Shown piece by piece: positions 17,201-24,873 of a DNA stretch of 64,000 bases (position 1 is the first letter of the stretch; the number at the start of each line of letters is the position of its first letter). The stretch is from JAPEKQ01 sp964516845. GTDB lineage: Bacteria > Joyebacterota > Joyebacteria > Joyebacterales > Joyebacteraceae. Under the pieces are notes generated by a model. That model ran no database searches. It worked only from the letters and a program-made list of their open reading frames with translations, and was not told where the DNA came from. The stretch is taken from contig CAZEXP010000008.1 in the NCBI GenBank assembly GCA_964516845.1, positions 12,543-76,542 on the forward strand, given 5' to 3'. Position numbers and translations under genes: made by a program.

Positions 17201-17836
17201 GGCAAGATCGTCCCTGCGGTGGATCTCGATCCTGGAGGCGGTGAGCACACCGGTCGAATCCGCGTACGAAGCGTTCCCTGTAAGGATCGCGAGGTCATCG
17301 GCTCGGAAGTACTCGAGCACGTCACACGCGATGTGCGACCCCCGGTCCTCGCCGTGAACGTTCCCCCGGATGATAGCGATCTGATCCTGTTCCCAGTAGA
17401 TGCCGTTGTCGCCGATGATCGTCGCGCCGTGCCGCGTGATGGTCACGTTGTTATCGAACCGGAGCCAGCGCCGCCCGCCGTCCTCGCCGGATTCCACCTG
17501 GTCGGCCGTGATGAGGAATCCATCTCCGGATTCCGCGGCCGACTGCATGACGGGATCGGTGATCTCGGGCACTGAGATCGGACGGGCGTCCCGGCGCGGC
17601 TCATACGGAGCGGATCCGCCGATCGCACCGGGGAGCTCGGACGCGTCGGTCCGACCGGGAAGCTCGGATGCGTCGGGTCCGGTGACGGAATCGTCCGGCG
17701 GCACATCCGGGATGTGGCCAGTTCTGACTTCTTCGGCGGGCTCCTGAGGCATGTCCGGTATCTGCGCGAAGGCGACCGATGCCACGGCAACGAGGATGAT
17801 GATAAGGAGGGACAATGTCAGACGTGTGCTCTGCAT
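14213..17836 (-). CDS. lptD: LPS-assembly protein LptD (OstA/Imp) with extended periplasmic region
   Basis: The outer-membrane LPS translocon. The 1207-residue form starts at ATG 17836, which opens a signal peptide (MQSTRLTLSLLIIILVAVAS, then VAFA before the cut). Residues to about 600 are repeated OstA/LptA-like beta-jellyroll units (ITADQVE, LTASRIEI, YSADQLDYY, LTADRVEFDPE). The C-terminal half is the 26-strand barrel, beginning with the conserved TTCWAPTPHYRL, GEIPVFALPFYVFPIRKD and RHSGFLIPQ blocks. It is longer than E. coli LptD (about 780), because of the extra jellyroll units and a TSATAPAD repeat. In-frame upstream GTG codons would add a repeat-coded peptide and are rejected. The gene ends the long operon. 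Confidence 0.9.
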   Translation of the reverse strand: MQSTRLTLSLLIIILVAVASVAFAQIPDMPQEPAEEVRTGHIPDVPPDDSVTGPDASELPGRTDASELPGAIGGSAPYEPRRDARPISVPEITDPVMQSAAESGDGFLITADQVESGEDGGRRWLRFDNNVTITRHGATIIGDNGIYWEQDQIAIIRGNVHGEDRGSHIACDVLEYFRADDLAILTGNASYADSTGVLTASRIEIHRRDDLAVASGNARAHDEAGGSDLTAGLIVYDFGRHEARASQNPVLTTRVVDEGEGARGAAAPDTASTAEPDVAVLTASVIELRPEEDTVTALGDAVLTRGDVRGSARIIHIDGAKESILLTGDPVVDRATDRLSGDEITIYAQDDQISRLLSAGDARLGYELEASEGKPSESGYVSGDTLTLFFEDEKPRLLTVRGSAVSGHVMGTDGERNVVSAPEVDVRFTDGRISRATFRHGASGTYWMPADTSATAPADVSATAPADTSATAPADVSATAPADTVRLERVIYSADQLDYYVARNRMLLSGSARAEYKETVLTADRVEFDPERDLLTAEGNPDLREKDERLVGHSLGYDMDARAGSVVDGVTQFEDGIYYGDQIVREKDGTLRAWGGIYTTCWAPTPHYRLEAGRMKVYLDDKVVAKPVVLYIGEIPVFALPFYVFPIRKDRHSGFLIPQVEVGFSGSRGRFVRNFGYYWAPSDYWDLSGWFDYYEQTQWIANMEARYKVRYQLSGSVKSSFMQELLYDKRRWDLKIDHRQEFGRTWTAGISGDFRSDEAYASDSNQSIQESVNRSLHSQLWLRGRWSSFTTGVTLDRQEQLDQGSISELLPKVEVTASQKPFVEAGIEATGLRSWLSKVSYSWSARGVNDRDRSTDGTDIHQGIGANGSVRYSEKLFGWMNLSPRVNLQQNWYDRDKDGNEFPSRFTYDASVSTGTTVYGTFYPQVAGLEGVRHIIQPSVSYNWTPDFSDYFDENDSDRFYTFSGFGGTPRERQSVSLSLINKLQLKLRDGETETKKDDFLSLSTSTSHDFTEDERPWSDLTSRLDVRPFNNSSLRVNTRHDVYDGDLERIDLTVSLSLKGSPPLVSETSWEDRITGGSDSPADQLRAELAQRSTADLVGTRPWSGSGTFRYSRGEDPGDATYWLDGSLALSLTANWRVNYSLHYDLSEGEVASQEYAIYRDMHCWEARFVGRYYDDEWQYYFRINVKALPEIQAESGTKSVSRSVR
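16387..16497 (-). repeat. 24-bp tandem repeat inside lptD
   Basis: About 4.6 copies of a 24-bp unit (TGTCCGCCGGAGCTGTSGCG then GATR on the plus strand) at 16387, 16411, 16435 and 16459 with a partial copy to 16497. They encode alternating ATAPADTS and ATAPADVS between jellyroll units. Copies differ by one to three bases. The unit keeps frame, so copy number may vary without breaking the gene. Confidence 0.9.
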
Positions 17837-17867
17837 GTGGACCGCTGGTCCTCGTGAGGTTCCAGAA

Positions 17868-17939
17868 GCGGATGCGCCGGTCGCGTGGCGCGCGGATGCG
17901 CCGGTCGCGTGGCGCACGGATGCGCCGGTCTAGGGACGC
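17868..17939. repeat. 24-bp tandem repeat between the ROK kinase gene and lptD
   Basis: Three units of GCGGATGCGCCGGTCGCGTG plus GCGC: two identical copies at 17868-17891 and 17892-17915 and a degenerate copy at 17916-17939 that contains the ROK kinase stop codon. The array occupies most of the 93-bp gap before lptD. Confidence 0.9.
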
Positions 17940-18871
17940 GCGGATACTGCCAGGAGCGCTGCCCCGACGGCGCCGGCCGTGTCGCCGAGTTCGGCCATCA
18001 CGATGCGGGTGCCCACGCCCTGATAGATGGCGGTCCTCGTGGCGAATTCGGCCATGGCGGCGCTCATCAGACTCGATCCAGCGGCGGCGACCCCGCCGCC
18101 GATGACGATGACGTCCGGGTCGAGATAGGCGACGATGTTGGTCAGGAGCACGCCGAGCGTGCGTCCGACGTCGGCGGTCACGCTTCGAGCCAGCTGGTCG
18201 CCCGCGGCCGCGGCCTCGCCGACGGCGCGTGCCGTGAGCGGTCCCGCGAGACCGGCGAGCGCGGATTCCTCACCTTCGACCATGCGCTGCTTCGCCTGAG
18301 CGGCGAGCGATGCCGCATTGATCAGCGGTTCGACGCATCCGGTCGAGCCGCAGGCGCACCGCACCCCACCCGTCAGATCGATGATCGAGTGACCGATCTC
18401 ACCGGCGAAGCCGTGGCTCCCGCGATACACCGAGCCGCCCAGAATGATCCCGCCGCCGATGCCGGTCCCGATCGTGACCATCACGGCGTTCGTCGCGCCC
18501 CGCGCCGCGCCGGCGGAGTATTCGCCGTACGCCGCCGCGTTCGCGTCGTTCTCCAGAAGGACGGGAACGCCGAGCCGCCCGGCGAGCTCCTCGGCGAGTC
18601 TGACGTCGCGCCACTGTGGAAGATTCGGAGAGCGGTGAACGATCCCGGCCTCGTGGTCGATGAGACCCGCACACCCGCACCCGCATGCATCGAACGACAG
18701 GCCGGAGACATCAGTGACCGCGGTGGCGAGACGCTCAATGGTCTCGAACGCATCGGTCGCTGCGCCACCCGACCAGGCGCTCGCGTCGAATGCGGCGACG
18801 CGGCCGTCCGCGTGGACGACCGCCGCCTTGATGTTCGTTCCGCCGATGTCGATGCCGAGACTGGTGGACAC
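17930..18871 (-). CDS. ROK family sugar kinase (glucokinase-like)
   Basis: A 313-residue cytoplasmic kinase. The N-terminal ATP-binding motif GIDIGGTNIKAAVV, the catalytic LENDANAAAYGE, the phosphate motif GTGIGGGIILGG, and the ROK signature GFAGEIGHSI with Zn ligands in CACGSTGCVE (about 170) are all present. These place it in the glucokinase/N-acetylhexosamine kinase group; the exact sugar is not certain. The start is GTG, with AGGGGT 6 nt upstream. It follows the ABC sugar ATPase by 4 bp, consistent with sugar uptake and phosphorylation. Confidence 0.88.
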   Translation of the reverse strand: MSTSLGIDIGGTNIKAAVVHADGRVAAFDASAWSGGAATDAFETIERLATAVTDVSGLSFDACGCGCAGLIDHEAGIVHRSPNLPQWRDVRLAEELAGRLGVPVLLENDANAAAYGEYSAGAARGATNAVMVTIGTGIGGGIILGGSVYRGSHGFAGEIGHSIIDLTGGVRCACGSTGCVEPLINAASLAAQAKQRMVEGEESALAGLAGPLTARAVGEAAAAGDQLARSVTADVGRTLGVLLTNIVAYLDPDVIVIGGGVAAAGSSLMSAAMAEFATRTAIYQGVGTRIVMAELGDTAGAVGAALLAVSARP

Positions 18872-18875
18872 GGGC

Positions 18876-19994
18876 CTACCCCTGGTTGCCGTAGAGGAGC
18901 GAGGCGCCGGTCTCCTTGTCGAAGAGGTGTGCGTGACCGATGTCGAGGACGAGGTCGACGTCCGTGTTGACGGCCGGCGGCGTCCTCACATCGATGCGGG
19001 CCACCATGTCGTCACCGGCAAGCGAGAAATAGAGGAAGATCTCGTTCCCCATCGGCTCGACCACCTCGACGTGCGCCTTGATGGAGGCCGGGTGCCTGAT
19101 CCGGTCCGCGTCGGCCGCCTCGTAGATGTCCTCGGGCCTCACGCCCAGAACCATCTCGCGGCCGACCGACCCGCGGGCCTTCTCGGCCAGATCACCGACG
19201 AGCGGCGCATTGAAGCTCGCCGTCTCGAAGACAACGGAGCCGCCCTCCTCGACAAGCCGTCCATCGATGAAGTTCATGGCCGGGCTTCCGATGAAACCGG
19301 CGACGAACTGATTGACGGGCTTCTGGTAGATGCTCAGGGGATCGGCGACCTGATGCGAGAAGCCGTCCTTCATCACCATGATCCGTGTGCCCATGGTCAT
19401 GGCTTCGGTCTGGTCGTGCGTGACATAGATCATCGTGGCCTTGAGGCGTTCGTGGAGCTTGCTGATCTCGGTGCGTGTCTGGACGCGAAGCTTGGCATCG
19501 AGGTTCGACAGCGGTTCGTCGAACAGGAAGACCTTCGGCTTTCTGACGATGGCGCGGCCGACGGCGACGCGCTGGCGCTGGCCGCCGGAGAGCGCCTTCG
19601 GGCGTCTCTCGAGGAGCTTCTCGATACCGAGGATCTCGGCCGCCTCGCGAACGCGCGTGTCGATCTCCTCCTTCGGGTACTTCCGGAGTCTCAGGCCGAA
19701 CGCCATGTTGTCGTAGACGGACATGTGCGGGTAGAGGGCGTAGTTCTGGAAGACCATGGCGATGTCGCGGTCCTTCGGCGGCACATCGTTGACGAGCCGG
19801 CCGTCGATGTAGATTTCGCCTTCCGTCACGTCCTCCAACCCGGCGATCATTCGAAGCAGCGTCGACTTCCCGCACCCCGACGGTCCAACCAGTACGACGA
19901 ACTCGCGGTCCTCAACGGTCAGGTTCATGTCGCTCACGGCGACGACGTTGCCATCGAAGACCTTCTTGACGTCCTTGACTACGACGTTAGCCAT
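18876..19994 (-). CDS. ABC transporter ATPase, MsmK/UgpC/MalK type
   Basis: A 372-residue carbohydrate-importer ATPase with Walker A GPSGCGKST (37-45), Q-loop FQNYALYPHM (82-91), signature LSGGQRQR (135-142), Walker B VFLFDEPLSNLD (155-166), and a TOBE/OB regulatory domain from about 240. The family energises permeases for maltose, sn-glycerol-3-phosphate or mixed sugars. No permease or binding protein is present in the window, so it may be a shared ATPase for several importers, as MsmK is. GGGAGG precedes the ATG. Confidence 0.9.
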   Translation of the reverse strand: MANVVVKDVKKVFDGNVVAVSDMNLTVEDREFVVLVGPSGCGKSTLLRMIAGLEDVTEGEIYIDGRLVNDVPPKDRDIAMVFQNYALYPHMSVYDNMAFGLRLRKYPKEEIDTRVREAAEILGIEKLLERRPKALSGGQRQRVAVGRAIVRKPKVFLFDEPLSNLDAKLRVQTRTEISKLHERLKATMIYVTHDQTEAMTMGTRIMVMKDGFSHQVADPLSIYQKPVNQFVAGFIGSPAMNFIDGRLVEEGGSVVFETASFNAPLVGDLAEKARGSVGREMVLGVRPEDIYEAADADRIRHPASIKAHVEVVEPMGNEIFLYFSLAGDDMVARIDVRTPPAVNTDVDLVLDIGHAHLFDKETGASLLYGNQG

Positions 19995-20013
19995 CTACGC
20001 CTCCCGGGCTCTC

Positions 20014-21330
20014 TCAGTCTTCGGAAGCCTCTCCGAAGCCGAGGCTCTTCATAATATCGCCTACAGTGTAGTGGGAACCGGTGATCAAGACAAGGTCTCC
20101 TTCAGCGGCGTCCGACACCGCTCGAGCGATCGCGGCGCCCGGCGAGGGAACTGCTATCGCCTCGATATTGTACTCTGCGGCCACGATCGCGAGGTCGGCG
20201 GCGCGCGCCGCGCGGGCGGTTCCGGGCTCCGTCAGGATGAGCTGGTCGATCACATCGGCCAGGGATCCAATGAATCCGGCGGCGTCCTTGTCGGCCATGA
20301 GGCCGAGAACGACGATCAGCCGGTCGTATTCGAAGACCTCACCAAGGGCCGCGGCGAGCGTGTAGGCGGCCTCGGTGTTGTGCGCGACATCGGCCACGAC
20401 CGTCGGGCGCCGGTCGAGGATCTGAAGCCTCCCGATCGACATCGCCTCGGAGAGCCCGCTTCGAAGCGCCGGTTCGGTCAGCGTGAACAGACCGCCGCGC
20501 GAAAGCTCGTGGACGGCTACGATCGCGTTCACCGCATTGCTGATCTGATGCCTGCCCAGCATCGATGTGCTCAGATTCCGGTAGGCGTACTCACCGTACT
20601 CGAAGTTGAAAATGCTGCCCGTCGACACGATCGAAGCTCTCGTGAGCTCTGACGCCTCGCGGGTCGCGACGAACCGTGCCTCCAGCGCGGACGCCACGCC
20701 CCGGATGATCTCGAGTGCGTCTCCCGTCGCGCCGCAGACGACCACTCCGTCCGGTCGGATGATCCCCGCCTTCTCAGCAGCGATGCGCCTGACGTCGTTC
20801 CCCAGCACCTCTACGTGGTCGAGCGCTATGCCCGTAATGACGGAGAGCATCGAATCGAGCGCGTTGGTGGCGTCAAGGCGGCCGCCGAGTCCGACCTCCG
20901 CGACGGCCACGTCCACCTTCTCGTCGGAGAAGTAGAGCGCTGCGATCGCGGTGGCGATCTCGAAGAACGTTGCCTCGATGTTGTCGGACGCCGGCTTCAG
21001 ACGCTCGACGTAGTCGAGCACCCGGGCCCGCGTGATGCGCTCCCCGTCGATGACGTACCGCTCCGTGAAGTCGATGACGTGAGGCGACGTGAACAGCCCC
21101 GTCCGAAGTCCGTGCTCAGACAGGATCGAGGCGATCATATTGGATGTGGACCCTTTGCCGTTGGTCCCGGCGACGTGAACAACGCGGAAATCGTGGTGGG
21201 GATTACCGACCGAGCCGAGCAGGTACTCAACCCGCTCGAGGCCCGGCTTCATAACGAAGCGATGGCGTGCGAAGAGCCACTCCAGGCAGTCGCGGTAGTC
21301 CCTAAAGGCCCTGCCGTCGCGCCTGTCCAA
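20014..21330 (-). CDS. folC: Bifunctional folylpolyglutamate synthase / dihydrofolate synthase
   Basis: Adds glutamate to dihydropteroate or tetrahydrofolate. The 438-residue Mur-ligase-family protein has the P-loop VHVAGTNGKGSTS (51-63), the folate-binding LFTSPHVIDFTERY, a VAVAEVGLGGRLDATN block and GIALDHVEVLG. The start is TTG at 21330, supported by GGAGGA 5 nt upstream, so the gene overlaps accD by 29 bp. The accD-folC order is common in many bacterial phyla. Confidence 0.93.
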   Translation of the reverse strand: MDRRDGRAFRDYRDCLEWLFARHRFVMKPGLERVEYLLGSVGNPHHDFRVVHVAGTNGKGSTSNMIASILSEHGLRTGLFTSPHVIDFTERYVIDGERITRARVLDYVERLKPASDNIEATFFEIATAIAALYFSDEKVDVAVAEVGLGGRLDATNALDSMLSVITGIALDHVEVLGNDVRRIAAEKAGIIRPDGVVVCGATGDALEIIRGVASALEARFVATREASELTRASIVSTGSIFNFEYGEYAYRNLSTSMLGRHQISNAVNAIVAVHELSRGGLFTLTEPALRSGLSEAMSIGRLQILDRRPTVVADVAHNTEAAYTLAAALGEVFEYDRLIVVLGLMADKDAAGFIGSLADVIDQLILTEPGTARAARAADLAIVAAEYNIEAIAVPSPGAAIARAVSDAAEGDLVLITGSHYTVGDIMKSLGFGEASED

Positions 21331-22204
21331 GCGTGTCCTCCGCTCTGTCGCGCCCGTTGTCGGTGAAGAAATCGAGGAGCTTCGCGAGCGCGCTCTTCAG
21401 CTCCTTGCGGTGCACGACGCGGTCGACCATGCCGTGCTCGAGAAGAAACTCCGCGGTCTGGAAGTCCTCCGGGAGATCCTGCTTGATGGTCTGCTGGATG
21501 ACGCGCGGACCGGCGAACCCGATCAGCGCCCCCGGCTCGGCCAGAATGACGTCGCCCAGCGACGCGAAACTGGCGGTCACGCCACCGGTCGTCGGGTGCA
21601 CCTGGATGGCGATGTGCGGGAGGCCCTCGTCTCGGAGCTTCGCGAGCATGGCGCTCGTCTTCGCCATCTGCATGAGCGAGAGAATGCCCTCCTGCATGCG
21701 GGCCCCGCCCGAGCTGGCGAGCGTGATGAGCGGCACGCGCTCCTCGATCGCCATCCGGGTCAGACGCGCGATCTTCTCCCCCATCGCCGAACCCATGCTC
21801 CCGCCCAGGAAAGAGAAGTCGAGAATCGCGACCATGGCAAGATGCCCGTCGAGGCGTCCGCTGCCGGTGATCACGGCCGATCCGTGCCCCGTCTTCTTCT
21901 TGGCGGCCGCGATGCGGTCCGAGTAGCGTTTCGAATCCACGAACCCGAGCGGGTCGGTTGACTCGATGCCCGTGAGAAGCTCAACAAAACTCCCCTCATC
22001 GATGAGAATAGCGACGTACTGATCTGCCGAGATGCGGAAGTGGTGTCCGCACGACGGACAGGTCCACAGGTGCTTTTCGAGCTCCTTGTGGTAGATGATC
22101 TCGCCGCAGCCATCACACTTCTTCCAGAGTCCGTCCGGCAGATCGCGCTTGGACGTCTCCTTGATGCCCTGCTTGCGGCGCTTGAGCCATGATGTCTGAT
22201 TCAT
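21302..22204 (-). CDS. accD: Acetyl-CoA carboxylase carboxyltransferase subunit beta
   Basis: Transfers the carboxyl group from biotin to acetyl-CoA, the first step of fatty-acid synthesis. The zinc ribbon uses C30, C33, C49 and C52 (CDGC and CPSC). The crotonase-fold core shows SGGARMQEG and TTGGVTASFA, then GEPGALIGFAGPRVIQQT-like sequence with Ala before EPG. I chose ATG at 22204 (300 residues), preceded by GGGGGA, over an upstream start at 22291 that would run back into pnp. The alpha subunit gene is not in the window. Confidence 0.95.
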   Translation of the reverse strand: MNQTSWLKRRKQGIKETSKRDLPDGLWKKCDGCGEIIYHKELEKHLWTCPSCGHHFRISADQYVAILIDEGSFVELLTGIESTDPLGFVDSKRYSDRIAAAKKKTGHGSAVITGSGRLDGHLAMVAILDFSFLGGSMGSAMGEKIARLTRMAIEERVPLITLASSGGARMQEGILSLMQMAKTSAMLAKLRDEGLPHIAIQVHPTTGGVTASFASLGDVILAEPGALIGFAGPRVIQQTIKQDLPEDFQTAEFLLEHGMVDRVVHRKELKSALAKLLDFFTDNGRDRAEDTLGQARRQGL

Positions 22205-22216
22205 GCCGGTCCCCCG

Positions 22217-22257
22217 GTACGGTCGGGTATCGCGCGTATGATCGGGTGTCGCGCGTG
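22217..22257. repeat. Imperfect 20-bp direct repeat between pnp and accD
   Basis: GGTCGGGTATCGCGCGTAT is followed at once by GATCGGGTGTCGCGCGTGC. The pair fills most of the 70-bp gap. No promoter is evident in it. Confidence 0.6.
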
Positions 22258-22274
22258 CGCACATGATGGCACGA

Positions 22275-23105
22275 TTACAAGCGCTCGGCAACCCCTGAGA
22301 CCAGACTCAGCAGAGCATGCCCGCCAAGCCTTCCCGCCTCAAGGACCTCGCGGTGCGTTGTGGGGCCCGGTCCTCCGGGGATGTTGGTGATCAGCGCGAC
22401 TCCCAGGGAATCGAGCCCGAGGGCCGTCGCCGTCTGGACCTCGACGACCGTCGACATCCCGATGGCTGCAGCGCCCATGCGCCGGAGCATCCGGATCTCC
22501 GCGGGTGTCTCGTAGGTCGGCCCGAGCGCGCCGGCGTAGACGCCGCGGCGGAGCGGTATGTGGCGTTCGCGCGCCACCTCGGCGGCCAGTTTCCGCAGGC
22601 GCGGGGTGTAGGCATTCGCCATCCGGAATGGAAGCGCCGGGAGACGGCGCGGCCCCGTCACGAGCGCGAGCTGGTCGGTGATGAGCATCAGCTCGCCCGC
22701 GTTGAAGTCCGGATCGAGCCCGCCCGAGGCGTTGGTCACAACGAACACCTCGGCGCCGAGGCTCGCCATCAGCCGGACGGTGAAAGTCACCTCGAACGGT
22801 GCGTATCCCTCGTAGAGATGGACGCGTCCCGCGAAGACGAGCGCGCGATGACCGCCGACGGTCGCGACGAGGAGCGTCCCGCTGTGTCCGGAGACCGTGG
22901 AGCGCGGGAACCCGGGGATCTCGTTGTACGTCCACGAATCGACGATGTCGATGCCTCCGGTGAAGGACGTGAGTCCTGAGCCGAGCACGATGCCGAGCCT
23001 CGGATGGCCCACGCCGTGCTTCCGGAGCCACGCCGCCGCGCGGTCGAGCCTGGCCTCCTCGGCCGGCGTCGTCCTGAGTTCGCCTCGCTCGCGCTCCGCC
23101 GTCAT
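22275..23105 (-). CDS. Purine nucleoside phosphorylase, class I trimeric type
   Basis: Phosphorolysis of guanosine/inosine for purine salvage. The 276-residue protein shows the phosphate-binding LGSGLTSF, the SGHSGTLLVATVGG block, GRVHLYEGY, VTNASGGLDPDF and GPTYETPAEIRML, then GMSTVVEVQTA and ITNIPGG. The Glu and Asn purine-binding residues (E in YETPAE or STVVEV, N in ITN) are retained, which fits 6-oxopurine specificity. Its stop lies 70 bp before accD, and its first codon overlaps the end of rimI by 4 bp. Confidence 0.92.
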   Translation of the reverse strand: MTAERERGELRTTPAEEARLDRAAAWLRKHGVGHPRLGIVLGSGLTSFTGGIDIVDSWTYNEIPGFPRSTVSGHSGTLLVATVGGHRALVFAGRVHLYEGYAPFEVTFTVRLMASLGAEVFVVTNASGGLDPDFNAGELMLITDQLALVTGPRRLPALPFRMANAYTPRLRKLAAEVARERHIPLRRGVYAGALGPTYETPAEIRMLRRMGAAAIGMSTVVEVQTATALGLDSLGVALITNIPGGPGPTTHREVLEAGRLGGHALLSLVSGVAERL

Positions 23106-23572
23106 GCGCTGTCCTCTCCCCTGAGTTCGGCCAACATCACGATCGCGTCCTCGTTGTTGTCCGCGTAGTACCCGCGACGCACGGCGACGGGTCGGAACCC
23201 GTGCCGTTCATAGAGCGCTATCGCACGCGCGTTCGACGCCCGCACCTCGAGCGTTGCGATGACCGCTCCGCCCTCGATGCCCTCCTCGATCGCAGTCCGA
23301 AGAAGCTCGGTGCCGACTCCCCGGTCCCAACACCCGGCCGCGACGGCGATGTTCCCGATGTGGAGCTCGTCGACGACGGGCCACGAGATGAGAAACCCGA
23401 GGATCTCGCCTCCCTCCTCGGCAACGAGGCAGAGCGAGCGATGGCCCTTGTCGATGTCGCTCTCGAACGACTCGCGGGGCCACGGAGCAGGAAAGGTCTC
23501 CTCCTCGATCGCACACACGCCGTCAAGGTCGTCGTGCGTCATGTTCCGCACGTGAATAGTCCTTCGAGCCAC
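23102..23572 (-). CDS. rimI: Ribosomal-protein-alanine N-acetyltransferase RimI
   Basis: A 156-residue GNAT acetyltransferase. The acetyl-CoA loop is represented by GCWDRGVGTELLRTAIEEG, followed by TLEVRASNARAIALYERHGF and the C-terminal RRGYYADNNEDAIVM typical of RimI. It acetylates the N-terminal alanine of S18 in E. coli. The start is GTG with AGGAGG close upstream. It lies 8 bp after tsaB, an arrangement found in many bacteria. Confidence 0.92.
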   Translation of the reverse strand: MARRTIHVRNMTHDDLDGVCAIEEETFPAPWPRESFESDIDKGHRSLCLVAEEGGEILGFLISWPVVDELHIGNIAVAAGCWDRGVGTELLRTAIEEGIEGGAVIATLEVRASNARAIALYERHGFRPVAVRRGYYADNNEDAIVMLAELRGEDSA

Positions 23573-23580
23573 GCTGCCTC

Positions 23581-24294
23581 CTACCCTACTGCGCCACGAA
23601 TGTAGACGGGCTCAAGCGAACCGACATCGGACGCGCCGGCGACGCCCAGGCGCTCGGCGAGTTCCGCGAGCACGAGCGTCACACCTTCCGCCGGATCACT
23701 CGCCGCGAACGCTGCGGACGGCCCGACCGCGGCGACGATATCATCACGATAGGCCACGGCGCCGGAACCGGCGAAGAGCACGCGCTCGCCGGCCGTCCGC
23801 TCGACCGCTCTGCGGGCCGCCACGCCGGGCGGGTGCGCTGCATCGTCGGTCACGCGCCGCACCGACCCGTCTCCCGCGCGTTCGAAGAGCGCCCCGTAGA
23901 CCTCGCCGCGACGCGCGTCGGTGGCGGCGAAGATCCACCGAAGAATGCCGATTTCCGCCGCGCCCATGTGCGGCAGGTCCGCCGCGGCTGCCCGGGCGAG
24001 CGCCTCGAGGGTGGATATGCCCCAGACCGGGCACCCTCCCGTCGCCGCCAGTCCCTTCGCGGTCGCGAGACCCACACGGAGCCCACTGAACCGTCCGGGA
24101 CCGATGGAGACCGCAATGCCTTCAAGCTCCGCGAGAGCCGTGCCCGACGCCTCCAGCACCTCGTCCACGGCCGCGAGCAGCGTTCTGGACTGACCGCGCC
24201 CGGCAGGGCTCGCGGTCGACGCGAGAACCGCGCCCGCGTCAGCAACACCGACGAACTCGGTCTGGCTCGACGTGTCGATGGTCAGAATGCGCAT
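23581..24294 (-). CDS. tsaB: tRNA threonylcarbamoyladenosine biosynthesis protein TsaB
   Basis: A 237-residue ASKHA-fold partner of TsaD in t6A37 formation. It starts MRILTIDTSSQTEFVGVADA and has the conserved SIGPGRFSGLRVGLATAKGL block and IFAATDARRGEVYGALFE. The reading frame continues upstream without a stop for about 160 codons, but ATG at 24294 is preceded by GGGAG and matches the family start. TsaE is 40 bp upstream and rimI 8 bp downstream. Confidence 0.95.
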   Translation of the reverse strand: MRILTIDTSSQTEFVGVADAGAVLASTASPAGRGQSRTLLAAVDEVLEASGTALAELEGIAVSIGPGRFSGLRVGLATAKGLAATGGCPVWGISTLEALARAAAADLPHMGAAEIGILRWIFAATDARRGEVYGALFERAGDGSVRRVTDDAAHPPGVAARRAVERTAGERVLFAGSGAVAYRDDIVAAVGPSAAFAASDPAEGVTLVLAELAERLGVAGASDVGSLEPVYIRGAVG

Positions 24295-24334
24295 CGCCGG
24301 CTCCCGGTGACCGGCCATGCGACCGGTCACATTC

Positions 24335-24814
24335 TCAGATATCAGTCCGCGCTGCCTCAAGCCCCCGGACGATTCGATCGCTCCGCGGACCGCTCGCGCT
24401 GATCGTGAACGTGCGCCGGTCGCGTCCCGTCGAATCGATGTGGATGTCGATGCGGTCGTCCGGCAGGAAACCCGAACCCCGCTCGGCCCACTCGACGAGC
24501 GCCACACCCTCTCCGAAGAAGAGCTCGCGGTAGCCGAGGTCGTCGATCTCGCTCTCGTCGGATATCCGATAGAGGTCGACGTGGTGGATGTCGACGCGGC
24601 CGTGGTACTCGTTGACGATGACGAAGCTGGGGCTGGAGACGTACCCGTCGAACCCGAGGCCCGTCGCAACACCCTGGGCCAGGACGGTCTTGCCCGTCCC
24701 CAGTTCACCCCGAAGCCCGACGACGTCTCCGGAGCAGAGCAGCGCGCCAAGCATGCGCCCGAGCGAGCGCGTCTCATCGACCGACACCGTCTCGATGACC
24801 ATCGAAGCGCTCAT
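24335..24814 (-). CDS. tsaE: tRNA threonylcarbamoyladenosine biosynthesis ATPase TsaE
   Basis: A 159-residue P-loop ATPase that resets the TsaBD complex. Walker A is GELGTGKT (36-43), followed by SSPSFVIVNEYHGRVDIHHV and DLYRISDESEIDDLGY, the signature blocks of the family. VEWAERGSGFLPDDRIDI completes the core. The start was placed at ATG 24814, with GCAGGA just upstream; alternatives are the ATG at 24802 and one further upstream at 24856. It follows porX by 59 bp. Confidence 0.93.
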   Translation of the reverse strand: MSASMVIETVSVDETRSLGRMLGALLCSGDVVGLRGELGTGKTVLAQGVATGLGFDGYVSSPSFVIVNEYHGRVDIHHVDLYRISDESEIDDLGYRELFFGEGVALVEWAERGSGFLPDDRIDIHIDSTGRDRRTFTISASGPRSDRIVRGLEAARTDI

Positions 24815-24873
24815 CTTCCTGCCCGACCCCCCGTGGTCGTCATGCCGGCGCATCGTGTTCCCGGACGCACCGC

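Noticed and set aside
17837..17917. N-terminal extension of LptD to a GTG at 17917
   Set aside because: It would be coded by the 24-bp repeats and precede a normal signal peptide that starts at ATG 17836.
16387..17939. Tandem repeats as a CRISPR array
   Set aside because: Units are directly adjacent with no spacers, in or beside a coding region; no cas genes are seen.
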